Source of the DNA: Lepidonotus clava
Taxonomy: Eukaryota > Annelida > Polychaeta > Phyllodocida > Polynoidae
Length of the DNA: 64,000 bases
Direction of reading: 5' to 3'
Assembly: GCA_936440205.1 (NCBI GenBank)
Contig: OW387136.1
Coordinates: 29,369,927-29,433,926 of the forward strand
The notes under the pieces: generated by a model
Database searches by the model: none
Told to the model about the DNA's origin: nothing
The model's input: the letters and a program-made list of their open reading frames with translations, nothing else
Program-made: the position numbers and the translations under genes
In this document: positions 11,701 to 23,700 of the stretch, in pieces
Position numbering within the stretch: position 1 is the stretch's first letter
Layout: each line of letters starts with the position of its first letter

Positions 11701-14700
11701 TTTAAAAAAGAATTTTCCATTCTGAGTCTTTATGGTGGTATAAAATATATCACAATGAGAAAAATTGTTGAAGGGTGACGCATGAATAAAGACATTTTAT
11801 AAGTGGAAGTAGAGCGGTCCAAGCTGTTGGGTAGGCAGGGAATGACTGACCACTTACAGGTGTGTGACCACCTAGTCCTGTGGCCATGAGGCAGGGGGCA
11901 GCACCTCTGTGGCTATCAGCTTCTCCTAATGGCCAGTGTATGCAGTCTGTCTTTATAACCAAATAACTGCTTGTCCCTTATTGTGCTCATAATGCTGATG
12001 AACACATTAAAACGCATTCAAAGTTTTTCATGTTAACTTTAAGCTTCACTACTGTAGTCGCGGCTCTTTACTAAACACCATGTCTCATGGATACATTAGT
12101 ACAAAATGTAGAAAATTAAATTAGAAACAACTTAACAAAATTACCCTTAAACTGAAACGTGAGACAGTTTCTTCAATTTGTATGATGACGACATACAGCG
12201 TTTCAGACAGATGATGGTAGCCACATCCATACAATAAATAAAAGAAAAATCAATCCATTTTAAAGGAACGTTTGCAATTTTAACTGGCTTCAATATACAT
12301 AGAAAACTAAATCCTTTCATTTAATTTATTATATATGTCAAAGACCCGACCAAACTATCAGAGATTTGCTGTTTTAGTTCACAGTCGGCTGATCACCACC
12401 CTAAATCTCTATCTTTAAATGTTCACACTGAAGCCCCAAACGCGGCACTTAATTGCCCTCTCATGTCCAAACGGAAAAACAAGTGACAAAAAATGACTGT
12501 CATTAGGCTTCGCTTGGGAAAGTGGGTCTAATGGAGATAGGAGAAAACGATTTTCAAAGTAAATGGAACCAAACCATTGAGAACACCTTTTATGTTGCAA
12601 TGAAAAAAATACAATTGAATATCATAGGCTGTGAGGTGGGTTCACTCGCTTGGGTGGTCACATATGAGAGGGTATACGAGATCTTAAAACGACCAGCCAC
12701 TGGGAAGAGAAGTCTTCAAAACCATCTGTACAAGCTTTGAGGCATCCCACTTGGTCTCATGAGGGACTCTTTGTGGATCATGCTAACTCTAGAAGACTCA
12801 AGGCAGTGAGTTGAGAACACAGTTAAGGCAACCCGAAACCGAAGTCTACAGTTAGTGTGACAAAATATTCCAAGTTACATAAGTTGTTGAAATACATTGC
12901 AAGGGTCTAGTGGAACACTTTTGAAAAATATGAAGTGCGAAATCTAGCTTAAACATAATTAAAGTAGCTAATGTCATTATTTAGAGGCGAAATGATGTTT
13001 CGCCTCTGTACTCTAATAATGACAAAAAGACTTTGTTATTTTAGGATTTTACTTGTCCTGTCTTCCCTTTTTTCTCAGACATGTAAACTCTTACAGAGAA
13101 ATTGATATATCCTGGTGAAAGTTCCAGATCTGGGGAAGAATAGTCCATTCCATTTTTTCTCAAAAACATCATATAAAAGTCACATTTTGAAGTTTGAAAA
13201 TGATGAGAAATTCCATTGACAAGTCATGGTGCTTTCAAAAACTGCTGGTGCAAATTGAAAAATACCGGCACCCAGCGCCCGGCAACAGCTTAAGTGCATG
13301 CGTACTAAAGGTAGGAGATGTCCGTTTGGGACTTTGAGGTGCCCGGCAACAGTGACATATGCATTGAACTTGAAATTTTTCCCGCGAGGCTGGAGGCTGG
13401 AGGCACCCGGCGCCCAGCAACAGTGCAAGTGCATGTGTACTAAAGGTCAGACATAGTCTTGGGGTCTTTGAGGCGCCCAGCAACAGTTACATATGCGTTG
13501 AACTTGAAGCGGTGGTTAGGTCAAGGACGTGCCATGCACCTTGGGTGCATTGAAATGGTAAATGGTGCATTAAAGGGACATTCTCGTCCGTGAGTTCAAA
13601 GAGATACATCCGCCCACGTAAGCCTAACAACATGACGGCTGCCGTCGTGTTTTGCCCTTTCAGAACGTAATAACCCGACGTGATCGGTCACGTCACGAAT
13701 TTGGCACCAACGTACGGGAGTTATAACTCATCAAATCATGTAGATCTTACAGACGAGAACGTCCCTTTAAAGGAGCAGAAAAATGTATATATGGAGCATT
13801 GAATTTTTCAAATACTTTAAATTTACATAGAAGCGGTGTCATTATGGCACATTGCATTTTTTTTGACCCAATCACTGTTGAATAATATATAAAAAGCACT
13901 TATAACTATAGTGGTCTAAACTGTGTGGAAATGCCATGCAGCACCCCCAGCACTGGCAGATCCAGGGTTTTGAAGATGGGGTGGCGCGCTATTGAAAATA
14001 TTTTCCCTTAATCACTTTTGGGCCAAATTTTACATTAAAAAACACACAAATTTCGGGGAAAGGGAGGGACGTGCCCCCCCCCCTCTGGGTCCGCCACTGC
14101 CCAGTGTCAATCACTTAAACTACCGCACAGCATATTAATGACACATTCCTAAGACTATTTCGCCTCTCATGGAAGCTCCGCTCCAGGACAGACATTATGA
14201 CTTGTCTTCCTTCTATTACTGTGGATCCACATAACTTCTTAGTTGCTTACAAAAAAAAAAGACATCACTATCACAGTATTTCCCAGCACCAACCACTTAA
14301 ACCCAGTTCACACTATACATACATTGTGCTTATTTCAAACAGTGTTCTCTCTAAGTTTTCCAGTAGGTTGATATTACTGAGCTACAGATCAATCCGAGCT
14401 TTTCGGGGCACTTCATACCCGCACCACTTTCGGTCCGTAGCCCCCCACGGAAAATAGATCCAAGTTTGTTCGGTGTCAACTGGTGTAAAATAATATTTCA
14501 TGCATCAGTGTTGACATAGAATCCGTATTTAGTAGGTTTTGTGTAATACCAGATTGTATATTTCTTGATAACTTTATATTTTCACATTCATTGTTTTGAA
14601 AAAGATCGTTGCCGGAACTACATTCTCCATTCGAAAATCTTTCAAACTTGTTCTCTCTAATCCAGAGAATGTCACCTGAAAATTATGAGCTAGAACCCCT

Positions 14701-17700
14701 AATTTTGACTCTTAGAGCAAACTCGGAACCGTTCGATCAGGATGGCTCCTATGTAAATAGGAAAATGATAGAGATGCGTTTGAAGTGTTGAGTGTTGAAT
14801 TATTATGGACCTCGTAATAAATAGACCTGTCCACTTTGGGATGTATTGCCTGCAGGATATAGAGGTCGGACGGGACCGTCTATTCACACATCTACACATC
14901 CACGGAAACCCGCGCATAATGACGGGAATCATTGCGCGTGGGTTACCTACACATCCACGAAACCCATGTGTAATGACGGGAATCATTGCACATGGGTTAC
15001 CTACACATCCACGGAACCCACGCGTAATGACGGAAATCATTGCGCGTGGGTTACCTACACATCCACGGGAACCCACGCGTTATGATGGAAATCATTGCGC
15101 GTGGGTTACCTACACATCCACGGGAACCCATGTGTAATGACAAAAATCATTGTGCGTGGGTTACCTACATATCGATGGGTAGCCCCGCGCGATGATTTGC
15201 TGCCCACACGCGATGATTTACAGCCCACACGCGATGATTTGCGGCCAACGTGCGATGATTTGCAGCCCACATAATTGTGCGTGGGTTCAAAGTCATTGCA
15301 CGTGGGTTCAAAGTCGTTGCGCGTGGGTTCAAAGTCATCACGCATGTGTCCGTGGATGTGTGAATTTTTAGATGTGTGATCGTCGGTGGATGTGCGAATA
15401 GAATCGGCCAGGTCGGACATAATTGCATTTTTTGCAGTCAATCACTGACACAAATCTGAGTGAATGAGTTAGTACTTGTGTTTTCTAAGTCAATAAGGTA
15501 TTGATAAATGAGGATGAATTATCATTGAGTTATTTTATTCATCATCTTAGTGTAACTTTTTTTTAACTCCCCTACTTATATCCATCCTTATTATGGCTAT
15601 GAAGAACGTTCAAGAAATAAAATTAGTTGCTGAATTGATTTCTCAAGTGATAGAATGATACTGGGCTCGGTTCACAATGCAGCGACCATCCCAGCAAACT
15701 GTACCAGGTAAATCCTTTGGTAGGGTTGATAAGAGGACTCCGTATTTTATCCTTTAGACTCTTCCACTAGATGTCGCCTCTGAGCCGCCTGCCAGGACTA
15801 CCCACTTTGTACACCACTAGGTGTTGTGCATGTATCAGTGTACCAGACACGTTCGGGTAATGTGAAGGTTTGACCGCTCCCTCTCATCATGGCCCTAGAC
15901 CCCGAATTTCGACATGGCGACATGGCCATTATAGGCTGTGCGTGAGTTCACCGCGACTTGGGGACAAGCTGCGCGATACATTATGTGATCAGTTGGGTGG
16001 TTGGAGGGGTACTAGCGCGATTAGGGTTCTTGTTAAACTGGGTCAAACTTTAGAAAATCGTGAAATTTTATTCTACAATAGAAAAAATACGAGAAAATAT
16101 AAAATGGACAGATTATTACCTTCCCTACCCTTATGTGAAATTTGAATATATTTCCTTCATTTATTGCATTTTGACAGGTGTTAATAATGTTGTTTCTGGG
16201 AACCTTGATCCTTGTGTCCCCCGATAATTGCCGCCCCCATGAGGAAACACACGCTTAGACATAACCGCGTTCGAGAGAGGCCCAGTGGGCGCCGCCATGT
16301 TAAATAGGGGAGGGTCCAGATTGGCTGAAAAGTCGTGCTTGACCCCCGAAATCTAGTGGCGGGAAAGGACCACACATGCGCAGACATAAACTCCCGACTG
16401 TGGTATAGGCACTAGTGACATGGGACATTGCATTTTCTTAAATTCGACAGGGCGACAGGGCTATTTCTTACATTCAACATGCGACACAGGACTCCACCCC
16501 CCCCCCCTCCATTGTGCCACCTGAGAATGTAGCTAGTTAAGGTTAAAAAAAAAGCCGATCTCAAGGGGTAGGGTATAGCAATTTAAATGGCGGAGACAAC
16601 TATGGTATAACCATCAATTCTGGGGAGTGCCAAAAACGGAAGCCCCACCAGCACACACACGAAAAATATGACCCATTTAGTGTATGAGTACGGGTATGAA
16701 TAAGGTCCGACTTGTGGCATGGAACTGGTTACTAAAAAAAGTTACATACAATGGGATACCCGTTTAAATCAATATTAGAATAATGTAATGAATTTACGTA
16801 ATACTGGATGTTCCCAACGGCAGGCTTTTCAGAAGGTTTTGCTTTCCAATGTTTTATAAGCTGGCACCTTAAACTCGTGTTGTCATTGGAAAGGATAAAC
16901 CGAGAAGACACTGCTGGTACCAATCGGATTATTAGTCAGATACGATAGTTATTAATACAATAGCCGGAGTAGCCTCACATTAGCAGATTACAGTAATTCT
17001 TTTGTAATAAACGTCCCTATTCACTAAATGATTACGTACGAGCTGTAAGTATAACACAAGATTCAATGCAGGTTCTAGTTTCAAAAGAGAGTCTAATCCC
17101 GACCTCACGCGGCCGTCACGGTCCAGTGGAGGTAGGACAAACAAGTCCACGTGGTGGGAGTAGCGTTACACCTGATTGGTGGAGGGTCATTACCACACAA
17201 CCCGTAGCATCTGATTCCTTCAAAATCATGGTCAAAATCATGGTTTCACGGTAGTCAGATGGTGCGGAAAGGAGCTCTTTAGTACAGTATGACATAATGC
17301 TGATAAGGCCTCTGAGCACCCTTCCTATTGGCCAGAATTAAATCAAAACTTTTAATCTTGTAAAATGTTTTTAAAATACAAGACAGCCATTCACCGCCAT
17401 GTTCTATATATCAATAAAAAGATCAGATTCTGAACTATATGGCCATTATTACATGATCCTTCAAACGTGTGTAGCTAAAGAGTTATGGGTAGTTTAATAT
17501 GGCAAATTTACACATGCTCAAAGAGAGAAAACCCCCGAGCTTGTCTGGCTACACCTCCATTGGTTGAGTTCCACACTAGGGGGCGTGGTCCGGAAAATCG
17601 TTTATAGGGAGACAGGGTATGAGCATATTCTTTATATTAACGGGGGGGGGGGGCATGTGATCCCTATGGTTAAGAACAGAGGGCTCCATATGGGAGCTGC

Positions 17701-20700
17701 AGGATTAGTATTTTACCTGTAACTAGCCTAAATGCAAGGGTGCTATATGGCTATATTACTCTCCGCATTGCATTGCATAGGCTTGCTCGAAAATCATTAT
17801 CCATACATCAGGAATATATACTGAAATATTATCTGAACTATGTTTCATACATAAAAATATCAGAGACGTTTTGTTGTTGCTGTTGCTGTTGCTGTTTTCA
17901 CTTTTCCATTCGTTGTTCTCTAAATACGTTTCTTAATGCCTCCAATGTCGGGATGAATGCCCTCAGACTGCATTAACGTGTCAGTGATACGCACACACAG
18001 TGTTTTTGACTAGGTCTCCTTTTTTTCCCTGGGAATAATCACCCGCCGTCTGTCGCCTCCTGCTGTCTAATACTGGTTTTCTTTTGTGTAATTTACCGCG
18101 TTGTATGTTGTCGGTTCAGCCCTGCTCGGGAGCGTTTGATGTATCCGTCCGCAGTGTGCCGTATAACGCCTCAGTTTGTGAGTTAGGGAGAGTGTGGCTT
18201 ACTTGGCCTAAAGGGATTTGTATATTTGTATCTGGGAGAGATATTCAGCGTATGTGCTCTACTCCTTTCTGTCCGACGTTAATCTGACATTAAGCATAAT
18301 GTCAGCATCAGTCAAATCAGAATCTTAGAGACGAATATCTTATTCACCAGACATGTATGCAATGTTAAATAATTCGTTGATACAGTGTTAGTGTAAAACA
18401 TGACTAACACGTAATAGCCAAAAACGTAGTTTGGAGGTTTTTAATGCCAGCTAATTGCAATCTATAAGTACCGGTTGTACATCGAGTTGACATTTCATCA
18501 CATCACATTGGGCATTTCGAAAATGTATGATGGAATTAAGCAGATTTGGTTCATGAAATGACATTAGATACTGAAAATCGTCAAAATAGTATAACGAAGA
18601 ACATTTTTGTGTTTTTCTTCCGACATTGATAGGAAAAAGTCTGGCATGTTCAATTGTCTGACAGTTTTTAAAATACATCTGTTAGTACGATATAGAATGT
18701 CCCTTTCTCTATATAAAGACATGTTTTATATTTATGCATCTGTATGCAAAATGTATCAGTTAAGATACCAAATCTGCCAGCTGGGGTCTAAATAATGTAA
18801 TATATAGAGGGGACCAGCAACCCAACTAGGCCAAGGTTTAGGCCCCTGACGTCATCACTTTTGCGGACTATAAATAACGAATATTGGTATATTTTCCTAT
18901 CACTGCTCACTGCCTCTATGGGTTTACAATGAGTGATATGATGTATGAGGGATACCTGTCCGTCACTGGCGGTGATAAAAAAATAGTGAAACAAGCCACG
19001 TCTACAACCATTGACTATAAATAACGAATATCCCTCGCCCCGCCCTTCCGCCTTGCACTCGTACATACAGACTTATAACTTTCCGATGGTATGTATCTGG
19101 CACGTCATTTGTGAAGAGCTATAGCTCTTGTTAAAATAGATATAACAATTATATTCGATAAGATATATTTTACTTCAACTCCTTAGAAAAATCGCTTAGA
19201 AAAGTATTACACAGATTTGAATTAGCTATCTAACCTTTTGATTTGCAACACTTGTCTTAGAATCATACCGATTCATGTGTCCTATACAATGAGTGGTAAA
19301 GTTTAGATAAAAAACGGAACTATTATAGCAATTAAACCTAATATCAATTTGAATCCTAGTGGGAATTATAACTTGATATATAATCAATTAACCATATTAC
19401 TTTCTAATTTCTCTAGTCTAATTTTTACTACAAGCACTGCCACTTTTAGACTAGTTTGATTCTCCGGATTCGTCCAGTCGAATCTGTTGATGAGTCTACC
19501 CCTCTGGAGTAAGGATTCAAGCCAAAAAGGCGGAATCTCCCCATGTCTTTTCTATGAAAACGCCGGTAACATTCTTGGATGGGGACACCTTGTTGACACT
19601 TACTAATGCCGTTCTGCCTGGAGATTGTACGTTTTTCATTGCTTTTTCTATAATAGTGTTAGTTTTTCAGGGCCTTTTCAATGGGAAATGTTTCAAAATG
19701 GCAGGACCAAATTCTGATGGGAGAGTGTAGTGATGATGTTATTCTAAAAGTAAGTCAGGAATGCCCCTGTTGCCAGTATGAGCAGCGAAGTGTCATTCCA
19801 GGTGCTCCAACAGGATTTAAGATTCAAGAAGGTTTATTGATTAATATAATAGTTTACATTCACATTGATATGTCATTCAAACAATGGTACCTTACTTGGT
19901 ATACAAAAGCACAAATTGCATTTTTTGTATTTTCTTTGAGATCGTTCAGACACTCAGGATCAACATTTAAAGTTTCACATATTTTTTCCTCATCTGATAA
20001 TACATCAAAATTGATTGCATCATTGCTGGATTTTTTCAAGAAATCTTCTCTTTTACATTTAGACTCTGGTTGATCACATTGAATAAATATATGGCGGGAT
20101 ACATTTTTTTTCTGAATTCATTTCTTTATTCACACAAATGATACGTTATGTTTACATTAAATGCCTGAGTTCAATGCTTGTCATATGCTACTGCGCTGAC
20201 AGTATCTACAGTCCCGGGAGCAGTTGAACTTGTAGTCTGTCCATAATTTAGTGAAAATATTTTATATTTTGGGTGAGTTGATCTCTTTTAAATTACCACA
20301 AATGACATAGTCCCCAGAATGACATGTACTTGTTATTTCACATTTCCTGTTGTTTTCAACATTACTTAGGAAACCTTGAAAGTCTGGGACGTACATGTCT
20401 GGACGTCTTCTCCGTAACAGTGTTTGATTCAATGCTTTTTATAGCATACCATCACCATCATGGAGTTCACTTGGTTATCAATCTTGAATGATTCCCAAAC
20501 ATGGCGTCACTGTCACTGTCAAATTCAAACCTTTCTCCTCACTTTTCATTGAACAACTATTTGTGATTCTTTATCATTTTATCTGTTGAAAAATGTTGAT
20601 GATCTGGAGCTTTTGGTTTTCCAGACCATACATAACTTTGGAAAATACTGTTAAGTCTCAACCTTGTTTATAAATCATAAATGTATCGTTAAGGTTAGAT

Positions 20701-23700
20701 ATAGGTGTTGCTGAAAACTCCCTACATTTCTTAAACTGGGCCTAATGACAAAGTATCTTTTGTGAAAAATGACGATTATAGTCGTCGTCAACTGTCGGTA
20801 ACAAGACATAAGACATCAGACACCACCAAACCATACTCATCTGAAATTTCAGATTATCCTGACTACTACCCCAGATGATATGTGCGGGTTGTTTCATGTA
20901 ACCAGAGAAACGATACCCAATACGTATACGTCTCTGGTTTAACATTCGAAGCGCGTACATTTCAGCATCGTATACACCTGCCATTGTCATAAAGGAAAAC
21001 TTGATACACATACCTTTTATCCAGATCACAAATCAATCTGGTGAATACTCTGATAAATCGGAATAAAGAGTCATCGAATAAGGCAGAGAGCTTGGTGTGG
21101 AATGGCCATCTCCTGTGAGAACAATCTATAGCATTTTTGTTGTTTGTCGGTTACAACCGTCGATCTGCTTGAAGATTGAGCATTCTAACATAGAGTTTCA
21201 GTTGCCAAAAAACTAGATACTGATCGGAGAGTGTACAGCTGGCGTCATTCTCCGGATCGCTGTGCGATCCGGTGGATCCTCCAATAAATCGGAGTAATCA
21301 ATCATCGAAAAAGGCAGAGAATTTGGTATCTTATGATCATCTCTTGTGGGAACCAGCTAGTTTTTTTTTCCATTTGTTGGTTACTACCGTCGATCTGCTT
21401 GGAGATTGTGAGATTTACTATAGGATTTCAATGGTGGGAAACTTTTTCTGAAAAACCCCGACTATGGTGAAGAGTGTACAAATGATGTCATTATCAATGT
21501 TCCATATATGGAAAAGGGGTTTCCGTTGATTTTTCTGTATGCTTTGAGAGTGTGACTATAATCTTAAGAAGCGTCCACATGTGGCGACTAAACCCTGGCG
21601 ACTAGTTGTGTATGGTGGTCCAAAGTGCCAAATCCACCCCATCTCCGGCGATTAGTGATGTATGGGACACTCATCGCCAGGGATGGGTGGACCACCTTAT
21701 GCAACTAGTCAACGGGGTTTAGTCGCCAATTGGGGACGCAGCTTTAGACTCTCGTACCCTGTTGTATGGGGGTAAGGGGGTGAAAAGTATGGGGGTAAGG
21801 GGGTGAAAAGGGTGAAGAGGGTGAAGGGGTGGTCATGGGGATGTCATGGGGATCTCATGGGGGTGTCATGCTAATGTCATGCCGATGTCATGCTGATATC
21901 TTTTAACTAGTTGTGTCTAACATCTTTAGTAAAAGCTAAATCTATGTCCAAATTTTTTTTTTGTTTCTCAATAAAATCGAATAACCGGAGCTCTTCGGTT
22001 TCTTAAACCGATCGTCAATGCTATCCATCAATCACCTCGATCTAGTTGTAGAAATTCTATAAATGGATTCAGGATATCCCTTTTATTTTTTGGCACGCTG
22101 AAGCCTGGATCTTATCTGGGGTAAGGGGGTGAAGGGGAGGAGGAGGGTGGAGGGTGGAGGGGCAGAGTGTCAAAGGCATGTCATTGGGCATGTCTTTGGT
22201 CATTTCATCTATTTGCTTTCTTTAAAAAATTGAACAACCGGAGCTCGTCAGTTTCCTTAAACTGATCGTTTGATAGATACATCGATATACTCGAACTAGT
22301 ACGTAAACAACTTAAAGTGAAAGATGACAAGTTGAAAGGGCTTTTATTTGACTAGAGCTGTGTCCCCCGAGTAATTGTTGTGTCGGGGTAAAATGGAAAG
22401 CTCCTATGGCAGATTGGGCTCTTCTCGTGCAAAGCACTCAGGTGAAGCCCGATGATCAAGTTACTATGGGTACAAATCGGGAGGATTATCTTACTGAAAG
22501 CTAAGCCTGGAGATTTCCTTACTCTTTTGGATTTCAACTTATTTGAGAAAAGCTGAAATTACATCTTGGTTCCGTATCACTTTCCACACAGTCAACAATT
22601 ATTAGTTCTCAAACTTTTCTTCTGATTTGTTAAATAAAACTCCCGAGTTAGACATCATCGAAAATGATAAGTTCACATTGCACTTTAGGTGATAAAAACA
22701 GATAAGACGTGCCTTGACGAAGTGGACACATCATTGTCCTTTTCTTTTTGCTGATTTTATCCATAAATTGCATTCATGAAATAAAACAGAAACTTCTTAT
22801 AGGTAAAACAATGAACCTTACGGATTGATAATTGACCAATGTTGGATGAAGTTAGATATTACTGAAACTATATCTACTTCTTCAGATTACATGATATCGA
22901 ATGGAAACAATTTTAGCTAATCTAATCCAATATATCTCAGAATCAACCTGTTATGAACATTTTGTCTGTTTTGGATAAGCACTACTTAATTGAAACACTG
23001 GATGACGCATCTTCGTGGAATTAAATTAAACGCAAATTAAGCAATTTCTACGTTTTTGGCAGGGAAGTAGACTGCTCCTTTGGCAGATAAGAAAACTTTA
23101 AAATCTGATGTCATTTATAATCTAATCAAAGCAAACAGTTTTTCGTTTTCATAATTTGTTTAAATAACATGCCTTCTCTTCTTTAGGTGATAAATAGAGT
23201 TTCCATGGAATCGGATAAATAAATTGTAATGCCTTTGAAGACTATCATAGACATCTACTTTGTAAAATGAGAAGAACATCCCAACATGACGTTATTATGG
23301 GAATAGGTGTAATCATCCAGTTCTTTCAGGGAGTTTTAACAACCTTCTGTCCAATCATAGCTTTGGCCTGTTGATAAATGCTTTTCTAATCAATTTATGT
23401 ATTAACAAGAATCCGTTTATATTTTCCCCCGTAGGAAACATTGATCCCAAGGCCAAGATTACTCGGGTTTCTTCAACCGTACCTACTTCGATTCTTGATG
23501 AATTACCATTTTATAATGCCGGCTCTTAGAGTAACCTTGGTTTTCCTTTACTCAGATGACACGGCGGCTCAGTTGACGAAACACCTTCTAAAGACGGTGT
23601 GCAGCGACATCACCAACTTGGTGTTCAACGCGGTGGCCACTCAGCACATGGTGTCCCTCAGTGATCAGACTGAGATCACCCCGGAGGTGAGTTCCTCATG

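Noticed and set aside
14885-15175. CRISPR-like array
   Set aside because: Units are contiguous tandem repeats without unique spacers, in a eukaryotic intron.
14699-15441. Reading frames of up to 125 codons
   Set aside because: They are periodic products of the foldback element's tandem units.
19681-20073. 130-codon + strand frame
   Set aside because: No recognised motif, low-complexity second half, and it overlaps a weak copy of the 230-bp intronic repeat.
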